Origin: Gibbula magus
Taxonomy: Eukaryota > Mollusca > Gastropoda > Trochida > Trochidae
DNA: 64,000 nucleotides
Direction of reading: 5' to 3'
Assembly: GCA_936450465.1 (NCBI GenBank)
Contig: OW388291.1
Span: 33,766,656 to 33,830,655 of the forward strand
How positions within the stretch are numbered: position 1 is the stretch's first letter; every line of letters starts with the position of its first letter. The notes below the pieces were generated by a model. That model was not told where the DNA came from. It was given only the letters and a program-made list of their open reading frames with translations, and made no database searches. A program made the position numbers and the translations under genes. Of the stretch, positions 48,001 to 55,135 are shown one piece after another.

Positions 48001-48681
48001 TAAATAATGAGCTTCATAGCATTACTAGTTCCTGAAGTGAAATTTAAGGTTTCTGTTTAACACCCTGCCATGCCCATATTCGAGAAGAGATTTTAACCAA
48101 ATGAACATACTTTGGTCTATATGTTATAAAGATGTTTTTTTGAAAATTTTAGGTTTCTGTATTAACTGACTTTGGAGAAGAAGTCGTTTAAGGGCTTTAG
48201 GATTGACCCCCTGCCACGCCCATATTTGACGGGGGATCAAGTCAAAATGAACAAACTTGAGCTTCAAATTAAAAAGATGTTATTCTGAAAATTTCAGCTT
48301 CCTATGACAACTGGTTTTGGAGAAGAAGTCGTTTAAAGGTTTTAGGGAAACTGCCTGCCATACCCATATTTGAGGGGAGGGGTCGGGATAAAATATTCAA
48401 AATAATATCCCCTAGGTGCAAGGTACCTCCCCACGAAATTTCAGCTTTGAGGGTGTAGCGGTTCTGGAGGAGAAATCGAAAATGCGAAAAGTTTACGGAC
48501 GGGAGGATGGAAAGACGGACGAACGGCCGCCGGACGCATGCCATAAGCCCATCGGGCCTTTCAGGCCTGATGAGCTAAAAGGTAGACAGAAATTGACGAG
48601 CTCTTTGAGAAGGGTACTCTTTTTTTTAAATGTCTTACCAATACAAGCGCAAATCCCCCAAGCAACGATCAGTAACTTCAT
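30056..48681 (-). CDS. Gene B: secreted 14-Cys peptide, 4 exons (104 aa)
   Basis: Coding exons: 48681-48639 (43 nt), 33357-33226 (132), 32251-32140 (112), 30083-30056 (28, ending TGA). Phases 1, 1, 2; donors GTAAGA, GTAAGT, GTAAGT; acceptors TTAG, TTTCAG, TTTCAG. Exon 1 is the signal peptide MKLLIVAWGICACI. Exon 2 has C-x7-C-x4-C-x6-C-x4-C-x-C-x4-C. Exon 3 has C-x6-C-x8-C-x-C-x5-C-x4-C-x-C, ending WHCIDGHCACGYP. The tail is T-SNSTATRR. AATAAA candidates lie at 30024-30029 and 30010-30015. Assigning the exon at 48639 to this gene means a 15-kb first intron with a DIRS element in it; the exon could instead belong to a lost copy. Exons 2-4 are firm, the link to exon 1 is inferred. Confidence 0.75.
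30371..32133 (-). repeat. 66-bp satellite array B (26 units) in gene B intron 3
   Basis: On the minus strand each unit runs from GTAAGTAATCATTATCAAG through TATTGATTGTCACTGTTCC to TTTGGAGTCACTAC, then the next GTAAGT. The distance from the exon 3 donor (32134-32139) to the last repeated donor (30406-30411) is 1728 nt = 26 x 66 + 12, the extra 12 being two 6-bp CACGTG insertions (near 30567 and 30703). Almost every unit keeps a consensus GTAAGT donor. A few near the exon read GCAGGT. The consensus is the exon 3 end plus intron 3 start, as in arrays A and C. Confidence 0.95.
32958..33161. mobile_element. MITE family M2 copy in gene B intron 2
   Basis: Ends AAAGGGGCTGTAACAAC and AAAACGTGCTACTGCCCCTTT. 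An orthologous copy sits at 53948-54150 in the duplicate, so insertion predates the duplication. Confidence 0.65.
33512..33600. repeat. GC-rich foldback with repeated AGGTCA in gene B intron 1
   Basis: CCCGAGGCGGTCTGACCTGA and TCAGGTCAGGCCGCCGAGGG are near-perfect inverted arms around a short centre. The AGGTCA hexamer recurs on both strands. The duplicate copy is at 54536-54604. It lies about 155 bp upstream of exon 2. Confidence 0.6.
33880..34130 (+). repeat. Dispersed repeat R2 (GTGAGCTAAAA tail)
   Basis: Contains 'TTCTGGAGAAGAAGTCG', 'GTTTACGGACGGACGAACGG', 'ATAAGCCCATCGG' and the tail 'GTGAGCTAAAA'. Matching copies are at 54890-55135 and 47990-48580. Repeats with this tail are, to my knowledge, common in bivalve genomes. 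Confidence 0.6.
34859..36105 (-). pseudogene. 5'-truncated LINE with partial ORF2
   Basis: The 296-residue open frame 35911-35021 covers the RT thumb and C-terminus: LLYSSEVWGFENIICLERLH, YGELGRYPL, and the terminal zinc knuckle CNLCNASTGDEFHFLLACP. Upstream the frame continues to about 36105 (FSKGTCRKHPTFSFHG...YLGILFSNNGRF) with an in-frame TAA after a 'DVV' stretch. The 3' end has a repeated TTCTG tail on the minus strand (34859-34874). It belongs to the same broad LINE group as 4086 and 21567. It lies in the presumed gene B intron 1. Confidence 0.85.
36640..37150. repeat. Tandem repeat of about 120-124 bp, 4 copies
   Basis: 'GACTAGTAAATGTTTC' recurs at about 36717, 36837, 36961 and 37083, with 'GTAGCTATAGTTATATAGCT' between. 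Copies are highly similar; a diverged half copy continues to about 37230. Confidence 0.85.
37662..37854 (+). repeat. 193-bp inverted repeat, left copy
   Basis: This 193-bp sequence is the exact reverse complement of 46624-46816, with no mismatch that I can find. It contains a GCATGCGCAG (NRF1-like) and a CCGGAAGT (ETS-like) motif. Homology stops abruptly on both sides. Confidence 0.9.
38629..39130. mobile_element. MITE family M1, copy 2
   Basis: Ends CCGGGCAAAAGAAAGGACTC and GAGTCCTTTCTTTTGCCCGG are a perfect 20-bp inverted repeat with TA on both sides (38627-38628, 39131-39132). A second copy is at 22936. The TA duplication suggests Tc1/mariner mobilisation. Confidence 0.85.
40015..40155. 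repeat. DIRS inverted terminal repeat, left (element 3' end)
   Basis: Begins GATAGTTAACAATATGCCC and runs to about 'TATATGGCCATTGCTTC'; inverse complement at 45926-46065 with one clear mismatch (GGCCAT/GGTCAT) before divergence. Confidence 0.9.
40215..40310. repeat. DIRS internal complementary region (ICR)
   Basis: 40215-40270 is the inverse complement of the left terminus (39970-40025), and 40264-40310 of the right terminus (46045-46089), overlapping on ACTATTA. In DIRS-1 models the ICR serves as template for circle formation during replication. Confidence 0.88.
40577..43582 (-). CDS. DIRS ORF3: tyrosine recombinase (YR)
   Basis: 1001-residue open frame; the true recombinase covers roughly residues 640-1001. 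An N-terminal SAM-like DNA-binding part (SSTRNLYDAQWGAFAAFCAK) precedes the catalytic domain. The catalytic set is visible: Arg about 799 (AARISELHAL), His 927 and Arg 930 (PHEIRAISA), Tyr 963 (FANHYLRD). Residues 1 to about 640 overlap the RT/RNase H gene in another frame and are probably open only because of high GC. Translation probably starts later or by frameshift from ORF2. Its role is integration of the circular DNA intermediate. Confidence 0.88.
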   Translation of the reverse strand: MGGSRAASTGCPGVGRASGRSTLSVCGQLGAIGARSFRLQGFGAGVSYSRDTPPPANLFSNREAARTRSARTDAGTGGDTHLQTGGGGTPAPKPHSRILFSGLRATEARPEKVAADPRLEGVQPLLPRAAAIFSSLDRTISDAVAGALGFDDIPRSAGRVSAHSHLPWRSQIPPFCPGGSPLSVERSTVRDIVGSMAFHSRDPAHRPIPSSSGRAVRDVSGRRVHSQQIPICSGGATRLCDNVVQAAGMASQPRQVRPGANDVAGLSGSSPGYRDLQSFRHYRTDGALQRSPGISTPGAAVTPQVAEAVGVLERNPTLHSKGSVAAQAPADFRKHARQGEDLPSCLPDSNRVETPPLLVAAGVQRAGGSAPQAAPSDVSAIRGCLHPGVGSPPRFRPNGGGVVASAITTPYQRPRTGRHKAGDQPLVRSPAGAGPVCSHGQLSGGLGHKQAGVNQGRLSTSTGGGAVSPSGQSRTLSQGGAHPRSQERPGGRLVSAGQTSFDGVDVAPEGVRESVFEVRQTSHRPLCDSAQPPVADVRVPRTGPGRVGSRCARVRMGGDGRLRLSPSRHPESRGGEGTGDTSTSTPTHSSVVASQGLVRSPEEDVPPRPCPPPSEMGPIDEQTKRAGSREPPGAPPSRLVCLQRGLTGAGFSKSVAEAVASSQRSSTRNLYDAQWGAFAAFCAKEGYAIQAVTVPQVAEYLVYLREVRKLKASSINTNLAAVMSVLRKREPQVDISVLKELIKTYRNEDGRRKLRPPEWDLTVVLNHLKSDHYEPLTETTLLRLTIKTAFLVAMGSAARISELHALQADLLRFEVRDGGSASLGLAPEFICKNQAADERGRTFSLPALSGSIDPTDEDRLLCPVRALRIYTEKTKTLRQGRRKLFLPHSQTSVRELDKRQLSVYLRSAVLDAYKAAGLDPPAKANPHEIRAISATMALHSNMAVADIMAGCFWKSGLVFANHYLRDVSNEDMEGIHRLGAQVYAQQRVPSASYRRGLPPPR
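41644..43707 (-). CDS. DIRS ORF2: reverse transcriptase and RNase H
   Basis: 687 residues. The RT domain covers roughly 120-330: SLDLQDAY with the first catalytic Asp at 197, LPFGISSAP at 229-237, and the YLDD box at 261-264. RNase H follows at about 420-560 (LYVDASTQGWGAHLD, VLELDAIRLAI, HTDSSAAAW, VHIPGAKNVLADALSRP). No frameshift or stop is present. The start overlaps the 3' end of gag by about 120 nt, so expression by reinitiation or frameshift is plausible. Confidence 0.92.
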   Translation of the reverse strand: MGVGRTEVVTSMPAPLPSTPPRREVSVAGAAHMEVPRGSSDSWAAPELPPQVVPAWEGPVGGRLSRFVANWAQLGLDPFVCKVLERGFRIPVTHRPPLTCFPTERPLERDRLALTLEQVETLISKRAVEELLPQNLTPGYYSPVFVRPKRDPKKWRLIHDLKEFNLSFLERPPYFRLLTVPSVMRLLEPLDSMISLDLQDAYLHIPIYHGDRRYLRFVLAGRHFQWNVLPFGISSAPWLFTRVTQPIVQYLHRVDVQFAMYLDDGFTHNRSPSVLEAQRDFVITLFRRLGWLVNLDKSDLEPTTSLVFLGARLDTVTYRAFVTTERMGRYKDLLELALREPLSLRKWQRLLGFLSATQHFTRRGRLQLRPLQIFVNTHVREKTCRHVFPIPTELRHHLSWWQQESNVLGGVPLRQPPATSQLYVDASTQGWGAHLDSDQTAGVWSPAQSRRHINVLELDAIRLAISHWSGHLRGQVLCVHTDSSAAAWAINKQGSTKADSLLQLVAELFHLVDSLGLSLRAVHIPGAKNVLADALSRPDKPPSTEWMLHPRVFESLCLRFGKPHIDLFATRLNHQLPTYVSPVPDPAAWALDALALGWEGMVAYAYPPHAILSHVVAKVQETRVLQLLLIAPLWPARAWYVPLRRMCRQDPVPLPLRWDLLTSKPSGRVHENPQALHLHAWFVSKGG
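43586..45382 (-). CDS. DIRS ORF1: gag-like protein
   Basis: 598 residues. The N-terminus has a cysteine cluster (FCGACGYRKS...CRLCRNLC...RCEECADL) that may bind zinc. A long acidic and Ser/Pro-rich, Lys/Arg-rich middle follows, then a conserved-looking helical part (about 380-470: SHLDKEARSILGLANHVAHA) and a basic C-terminus ending in GRGRAYGGTPRKQ. Position and composition fit DIRS gag; sequence-level homology cannot be tested here. Confidence 0.8.
   Translation of the reverse strand: MLSMTSPYSAFCGACGYRKSARFDPHGLCRLCRNLCPDADRCEECADLSVAEHREYRNSVKKSESQSKLRASRRPSPSATATATASAGTAMSDPRSPASDLVISEDTAEFDLPEAGAGSGREAAAKDTYVSSQGSGGERSPIRRSSPDAESFPDRRLSPRRKRKHKSKKRRLTPLSPPPFDTRRLTEDILSSVKDMVSSMLDRRLPAQTRVEEGVTSPSTSPPSTPKRRRVVVVSPAGTSSDPDKSAPEVASQEGGMSTSGRSSPELTIVETPQVDAPDLKERLAAIADWCQVGLVEVEDEPSSTKLARMETFCAEEEAPTQRLVALPPHRLLQAAGRDYDANVAAAAPGRLLPPLVLGEKQRASLPVAQSSFPLCPPVLDDDIRRVAVPSVPHQVSDAHLSHLDKEARSILGLANHVAHACQGMASFAKEAGMEGGAKALYRGFGAVAGNIAQMMLCASRISAGVTNLRRDGFLARTNLPAELRNRLRAAPASSSSLFDGQIAGVLRQRQECQQQELTNRLAAGGGRASSQTHTPKKRKGGANTPVGNAKTGGVSFRFGGRQDRSRDFNAGPSPKHTPKKGSQRGRGRAYGGTPRKQ
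45420..45590. repeat. Direct repeat in DIRS 5' leader
   Basis: A block of about 50 bp (GCGCAAGCGGCAAGCGCTAA to GCGCAATCCAACCC) occurs at about 45421-45471 and again at 45538-45588, with shorter 'CAGGCGACAA' repeats between. It lies in the leader of ORF1. Confidence 0.8.
45926..46065. repeat. DIRS inverted terminal repeat, right (element 5' end)
   Basis: Inverse complement of 40015-40155, ending GTTAACTATC; the outer ends beyond the repeat differ (CGGAGAG... versus ...CTCACCGTT), which the ICR mirrors. Confidence 0.9.
46624..46816 (-). repeat. 193-bp inverted repeat, right copy
   Basis: Exact inverse complement of 37662-37854 (equal lengths), 8.8 kb away. See the left copy for motifs. Confidence 0.9.
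47990..48580 (+). repeat. Dispersed repeat R2 with three diverged tandem units
   Basis: 'CCTGCCA(T/C)(G/A)CCCATATT' recurs at about 48064, 48212 and 48354, and 'GGAGAAGAAGTCG' follows each. The last unit ends in GTTTACGGACGG...ATAAGCCCATCGGGCC...TGAGCTAAAA, like the copies at 33880 and 54890. Confidence 0.65.
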
Positions 48682-48740
48682 GCTTGCAGAGAGATTTGAA
48701 TCCAACTGAAACGAAATGCCTGGGAAGGGTGGCAAATCAA

Positions 48741-48753
48741 CACCTGCTTATCT
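48741..48753 (-). promoter_or_regulatory. Conserved promoter element of gene B (GATA + E-box)
   Basis: AGATAAGCAGGTG on the minus strand, ending 60 nt from the exon 1 ATG, as in gene A. TATATAACATACC just upstream could be a TATA box. Confidence 0.6.
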
Positions 48754-48759
48754 GGTATG

Positions 48760-49714
48760 TTATATAGATAAACTACACAAACATCGTGACTTTGTAACCT
48801 GAAAATAGTTTTTTGGATAAAAATCAACGGGGAATACCAGAGAATTAAAGTTAAATTTATTTACTGTTCTATCATATTTTTGTAACTGATGGTAAACGGT
48901 TCTACTTCCTCGCCAGATTTTATTATGCAAAGAATATATACAAATATTGAAGTTGAACTGTTTAATGATTAAAATGAGATCAATTTCTATGAAGATTACA
49001 TCGTAGCATGCCTAAATTAGGTTAGTTTGCGGATGAAGTGAAGTCTAATGTCAGATATCACGATATTCAAATCAGATGAACACAATTTCCCAGCAACCAA
49101 TCATTGATTTCCATGTATGATTTGTGTTTTCTCTGTTTCCAGAAACTGTTTGTCAGTGACAGATGTTAGTGAGTGTTACTGCCACACAACTATAGTCCAG
49201 TTATTTGGTTCACAACGCAGGGGCGTGTATTGACGATAGTAATACACGCCCTACATATGTAGGTCAAATTCTTGATAAAAAGTAGTTTGTTTGCGAGCGA
49301 TTCCTTGACCTATAACGTATTATTATCAAAAATGCAAGCCCAATTGGTCCAAAAGAGGACACATCTGAAAACAAATAATTGTTTGTGTCTTGGAAAGATC
49401 AATAATGTTAGATTATCATATCAAATGTGTAGAACATGTAATTAGGGGAACAATTTTTTTATTTTGGCCGTTTAAAATAGGTAATACAAGAGGAATCAAT
49501 CTGGCTAAATATGTGTATTTCAATAGCATGGTTTAACATTGACTTTTGTTTAACAAAACCATTTTTGAGGTTGTATATGATTTGTTAGTTTGTGGTCATT
49601 TTACAATTCAAGACAACGGAGTGGGTGTTGTTAACACTAACAGCACGTGAACACACCTCCTTGCACACAAGAAGGTTTATTTAAGATCAAAATTATAACA
49701 AAGCATCCAAACAT
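48760..49714. other. Spacer upstream of gene B exon 1
   Basis: Holds a short foldback at 49208-49330 (GGGCGTGTATTGACG... / ACACGCCC; TAGGTCAA / TTGACCTATAACG) related to 25066-25150. No gene is recognised. Confidence 0.4.
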
Positions 49715-50288
49715 ACAGTTGCGTACCGGTAGTTTGTTCACCTTCTTTTGCACATATCATGTATGTCTTTGAAGCATCGTATCAACGCGAAAACTAGACC
49801 GATCATTTTACATTTTCGCATTATAAAAAGACGGTGTTAGTTTCATAACATAATCTGATTTAATACCTCCAAGTAAACAGTTACAATGTTGGCAGCTCTT
49901 TAAAGTGACCAGGGGTCAATCTTTTCAAAAATAAATTTTTTAGTTCCTTCTGTGAAATATTCAGTAAGTGATCAAGTGGGTCTAACATACATCATACCTT
50001 TTCTCTTGTGCTTAATCAATGTATTTCTGATGAATTTGTTCTCATTTAGTCAACATAAAATCTTCTTTCGAATATTAATAAAATTTGAATTGAAATTTGA
50101 CCCCTTCTGTCTTTATCATTATGCCAAAGTTCAAAAACATCCACAACTAGCACTGGTGTGCTGATCACAGAATAAGTTTGATTGTGTGATGTAATAACAA
50201 TTTAATTGAAGTTACAATAAACGTTAATTTACATGATATTTGCAGTGAGATACACATGTAGGTGAACAAACTTTCGGTACGCGGCTGT
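49715..50288. mobile_element. MITE family M3, copy 2
   Basis: Ends ACAGTTGCGTACCGGTAG and CTTTCGGTACGCGGCTGT; interior matches 29238-29847. Confidence 0.75.
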
Positions 50289-50375
50289 ACCATTCTAAAA
50301 CGTACTTTAAAGATATACAATTATATTTCAATTAGCTGATGACTGATGTTGCAATGAATGATACACTAAAATCTT

Positions 50376-50736
50376 AAAGGGGCAGTAGCACGTTTTTTCG
50401 CTCGAAGAAGTCGATGAAGTGTATTTAAAAGATAATGTCACTAATAGTAAAACACCCATCTCTCTTTGGAAAATCAAGTTAAAAATGAGTGTACACGGTT
50501 CGGTAAAGCCATGAGAAGCGTTTTTGTAACTCAAAATAATAAAATATGTTCACAATAAAATGGCCCCCATGCAATGTTTGCTTTATACGCAACGCCGTTA
50601 TTACCACTACGGATAATTGGTATGTGTAATAAGATGTTTTACTATCTTAAGTAAATTAAATGACATAAAGTATCATTATAAATGGGAAATTTGAAAAAAT
50701 AAATTTTTTGAAAAAAACGTGCTCCTTCCCCTTTTT
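50376..50736. mobile_element. MITE family M2 copy
   Basis: Ends AAAGGGGCAGTAGCACGTTT and AAACGTGCTCCTTCCCCTTT form an imperfect inverted repeat. No ORF. Confidence 0.7.
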
Positions 50737-50929
50737 AATTCAAAACACACAGTATGCATACAATCTAAAAGTAAACAAATTAAAACATTACTAGTTGTGA
50801 CCGTCAATACTTAGGTCTTCAAGACTTCCGCTTTGACCTTCAACTCTATCAAAGGATGTCACCGATATTGTTCTGTCAAAACATACAGTAAAATGAATCT
50901 CATACTGTACTAACGAAAATGCCAAAAAA

Positions 50930-51660
50930 TCAGAAATTCCATCCTAAATAAAAAATACTTTTTTGCTCGTATTATCACTGGGGATCTTTCATAAAAGGTT
51001 TCAAGGCTCTATGTCAATATCGAAACGTTTCCTCATGTTAAAAATCGAACCCCTGACTTTCTGTCATTTTTCAGCCTTAACTGTGACCGCAAATGACTGT
51101 TCACGAGCGGTTTTATTATTGATTCGTAAAGCCACTATATTGATCTAGCAGCCCTGAAAATGTCATGCAATTGTGAGTCCGGGTTTAGGAGTTATGTCCC
51201 CTTGAAATAGGTCCCGCAAAAAGTATTAGGAGTTCGTTCATGAATGACAGCGTATTAATAATAATAATTATAATGAGAATATTTATATCGCGCTGAACTC
51301 CACAACACAAAGGGCCATGCTTCATAGCGCTACACACATTATTACTGGTGTAAGGACCAACATCGTTCCTTTTTCATTCTCAACTCCCTTGGGAGTATTC
51401 ATCAATGCTTCAGCTGCATACATATACAAGTTTCAGCTTCGTGGTGCAAGTATCTTCAGAGAAAAGCGCTTAAGATTGTCAAAGGTACATGTTGTCGGAC
51501 AATTTTTTGGAAGTGACGAAAATACGGTGCCTAAACCACGTGACATACGAATTTGTCATGATTTACCTTCTTGCTCGAACTGTCATTGTGCATCTATTAA
51601 AAAGTTGCAAGTCTATAGGTGCGTTGTTTCCCATGTTAAAAATCTAAATTTAGTTGGGAA
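50930..51660 (-). repeat. Dispersed repeat family R1, inverted copy
   Basis: The reverse complement matches 18740-19260: 'CTTAAGCGCTTTTCTCTGAAG', 'TCACGTGGTT', and 'ACTTGCAACTTTTTAATAGATGC' (shortened: GACTTGCAACTTTT). A short 'TATATCGCGCTGAAC' stretch at 51285 resembles another common aquatic-invertebrate repeat. Confidence 0.5.
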
Positions 51661-52188
51661 ACTGGGAATTTCATGGCTCAATCAATAGAAAATAGAGACA
51701 TGGGCTCTGCAGCTCATCAGGTACTATAGCTGCTATACATATATAAACATTTTTTTTGGATTGGATAAATTCAACCGGTTCAACCAGTTTTGCTTTCAAT
51801 ACAGGTTTCCTTAAAACATCAGTGGAGCAACCGTAAATACATCTGTATTTTCCCTGACCCATCATCAGCCTAATACATCCTCCTATAGAGAGAGGGAAAG
51901 GGGAAGGGTGAGACAGGGAGAAAGAAGGAAGCATTACAATGTTGTGTCAAATGGTCAAACATAATTCTTCATGCATAATTCTTTTTACATATTACAATTG
52001 AAATAGCTCAGAAAAAATATTTTAAAGCCATAAACTATTTTCGCATCAAATGCAAGAAATAATGACCTTAACCATCGTACCAATCCTTCAAATGTCTAAC
52101 GAACATGCAGCTGAATACAGTACCACTGACTCTTATTATGTAACATTACACTTACTCTCTCTGTCACACCTGCTGTAGACTAAAGTGA

Positions 52189-52210
52189 CCCCCCCCCCCC
52201 CCCCCCCCCC
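52189..52210. repeat. 22-nt C homopolymer at duplication breakpoint
   Basis: Uninterrupted run of C immediately before the first base of similarity between copies C and B of the segmental duplication. Confidence 0.9.
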
Positions 52211-52461
52211 TCAGATAAACATGTATGTGAACAAACTTTCGGTACGCAGCTGTAGTGAGAAGTCACTTACTGATATGCCCCTTTTGTAAGACTTGGTCTT
52301 TTCAAAACGTCAATCGTGAGAGACTACCAATTGTATCTCAGAACTAAATGCCTAACATAAATCAATTGAACTAAAACGAAGACACTAACCAAAACAAATC
52401 CGTTATATCAACAAATTTATTGGTTTAATTTGATTATGATACTGTCAAAGATCCATAGAAA

Positions 52462-54371
52462 TCAACGTCGCGTGGCGGTGCTGTTGCTTCTGAAATGAAA
52501 AAGAATTCTGTATCATTATTTCTTATATCATGGAGCAAGGAATTAAGCAATCACGTGAACAGTGTATTTCTTAACCTGTTTAAAGTCATTTAATCATCAA
52601 GCGTAAATTATGTAATGTATCACCATCTCGGACATTCTTTGTTAAATCTATTTTTAAAATTAGGATTGTAACGGAACGGTCTTTTACCTAATAACTAATT
52701 ACCTAAATACTACTCCGCATATAGTCCATGCAATTACATGTATATTAGTTCCTGATAATCTAGGAAAAAACATTAAGCATCAATACAGTGTGAATAATTC
52801 ATGATCATGATCACTTACGTAGTGACTCAAAAGGAACAATGACCATAAATACAATGTAAATAATTCTTGATAATGATTACTTACGTAGTGACTCCAAAGG
52901 AACAGTGACAATCAATACAGTGTAAATAGTTCCTGGTCGTGATTACTTACGTAGGATATCCACAGGTACAGTGTCCATCAATACAGTGCCAGCCATAAGC
53001 ACAGTTGCAGTTGTGATGATTTGCCACATTCACGCAGTGATTTGGTATAGTGTGGCAGCGCACTGAAAGCAGAGGTCACCAACCTTGAAATTCCATTGCT
53101 TCTTCTTCTGGGAGATACACTGCCATAATATATACAAGAAGCGGTACCCTGATGTTGTAACTAGGACCTAGATAACCCATCTCCTTGAGGGAAACCGTTG
53201 ACATGTTGCTGGTGGTTTGTGGGTTACACATGACTTACTGGTGTGGTTATCTCAACTCGTCACGACACAGATGGCGCTGTGGTAGGAGTACCTGGCGTAA
53301 CGTCTTCTATTATTAATTATTTCATATACAGTCAGGCCTCGATAATCCGAACGCTTCCGTTTTTCATCAAAATCGTTCGGATAGTGAAATGTTCGGACTA
53401 CTGAGTACTGAGGACTACTAAAGAGATTAGTTTGGTTACATCTTCCTACCGTTCGGAAACTGCGTGATTCGGATAATCGGTGGCCGGATTATCGCGGTTT
53501 GACTGTACATGTGTATTTGTTAAATATATTTATACGACCTGTTCAAAGTTACAAGTATCCTAGGCTAACGGAGGATAGTTTTTCCTATTCAAGAAGTGTT
53601 GATATATTTGATATCAGAAGACACGAGGGTGAGATTTTATTTATCATTCAGAATCATTCTTTAATAATTAATAGCAAAATAATGAACATATCTGAAACAC
53701 AAAACTGCCATTTAGCTTCTTCTGCAGTCATCTAAGTGAGGTCATACCATTATGACGTCATCAGCATTATGGCATCATAGCATTGTTAGGTAATCAACTT
53801 TGTGGCGTCATAGCAATGTCAGCAGTGTTCTCAGTGATGTAAAAGCAATGTGGTGTCATTAGGTGATCTCTTAAATCAATACCATACATCTAATAGACAA
53901 AGGTATCATATAAACACAGTGGCTTCAGTTGCAGGTCCTTTACCATTTAAAGGGGCTGTAACAAGTCTTTTGCGAAAGTTATTTTTAAAAATTTATAATG
54001 GTAGTTTGTGTCAATTAAATTTACTTTAGAGGGTAAAACATCTTATTACACAAACCAATTATCCGTAGTGGTAATGACGGTGTTGCGTATAAAGCAAAAA
54101 TTGCATGGCGGCCATTTTATTGAGAACGAAAAAACGTGATACTGCCCCTGTAATGCCATTGTCCCGCTATACAATCGGAAAGACTGAAAGCAGGTGAAGA
54201 ACGCCTGTCTTTTCAAAAAGATGAGGTACTGCTACTTACTATCATGTTCTCCGCAGAAGTCGACGATACAAGTACAGATGTCGTTCACACATGCGATGGA
54301 ATGAACCCCGCATGTTACTTGATTGCAGTTAGATATATCACTTCCAGTGCACGGCTCACCCGCAGTCAGAG
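52462..54371 (-). CDS. Gene C: secreted 14-Cys peptide, exons 2-4
   Basis: Exons: 54371-54240 (132 nt), 53062-52951 (112), 52489-52462 (28, ending TGA). Donors GTAAGT; acceptors TTAG, TTTCAG, TTTCAG; phases as in gene B. Exon 2 has C-x7-C-x4-C-x6-C-x4-C-x-C-x4-C with amino acid changes clustered between cysteines relative to B (for example CNQVTC for CTHEVC and CVNDIC for CVNGVC). Exon 3 ends WHCIDGHCTCGYP. The tail is identical to B (T-SNSTATRR). AATAAA at 52416-52421. No signal-peptide exon like 48639 was found between 54371 and 64000, so exon 1 lies beyond the window, is too diverged to see, or was not duplicated. Confidence 0.75.
52779..52944 (-). repeat. 66-bp array C (2 units plus edge) in gene C intron 3
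   Basis: Donors GTAAGT at 52813-52818, 52879-52884 and the exon 3 donor 52945-52950 are spaced exactly 66 and 66 nt. The left edge unit is the same as the left edge of array B. This looks like the short, founder-like state of the array. Confidence 0.9.
53329..53505. mobile_element. 177-bp MITE with TA target duplication (pogo/Tigger-like ends)
   Basis: Starts CAGTCAGGCCTCGATAATCC and ends GGATTATCGCGGTTTGACTG, flanked by TA (53327-53328, 53506-53507). The empty site is intact in copy B ('CATATACATGTG', about 32513). Ends of CAGTC...GATAATCCG type are known for pogo-like elements. Confidence 0.85.
53948..54150. mobile_element. MITE family M2 copy in gene C intron 2
   Basis: Paralogue of 32958-33161 within the duplication, with a different centre. 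Confidence 0.6.
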
Positions 54372-54889
54372 CTAAGTAAAACACAACAAATGGAAATGAG
54401 GGAACCAAGGACATACATGTACATGTACGTCGATGGAATCTCATCACATTCACTACATGACATATGTTCAATAATATACACTTCATTACTCATGGTGAGG
54501 TCATCATCTGAAATAAAAGGACTCGAGACCTAAATCCCGAGGCGGTCTGACCTGACCGAGACCACAGGTCGAGTCAGGTCGAGTCAGGTCAGGCCACCGA
54601 GGGAGTCAGAACCTAGAGTCACACTATTCAGTTCACAGGGTGTTCAATAGTTATTATTATTATTTCACATTGATTCACATCAAACATGTCCATAATGTAG
54701 ATATTAATCTTATGTTGATATCTATTCAGTGATCCTAATTTTCTAAGATTGATTGAAGAGCACATACAATCTCAGAGTAATGCCCACTGCTCATTTATAC
54801 AAAGGTTATTTAGGCACATGGGGGGATACAGGCTCACCAAATTTATATGTTTTAATCCCCATTGATCAAGGAGTCTGTACACAACATTT

Positions 54890-55135
54890 AAACTTTCTAA
54901 AGCTTTTGGGACTGGAGAAGAAGATGAATTACCTTTTAGGTCATGACCCCTTTAACCCATATTTTGAGTCATAGGGTCACCAAATCTACAATTCAAAATC
55001 CCCTTCAGCTAAGGAATCTTTTCATAAAATAACAGTCATTGGTTCTGGAGAAGAAGTTGAAAAAGGGAAAGTTTACGGACGGACGGACGGACATGCTATA
55101 AGCCCATCGGGCCTTACAGTCATTGTGAGCTAAAA
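54890..55135 (+). repeat. Dispersed repeat R2, copy in duplication C
   Basis: Same blocks as 33880-34130, ending ATAAGCCCATCGGGCC...GTGAGCTAAAA. Confidence 0.6.
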
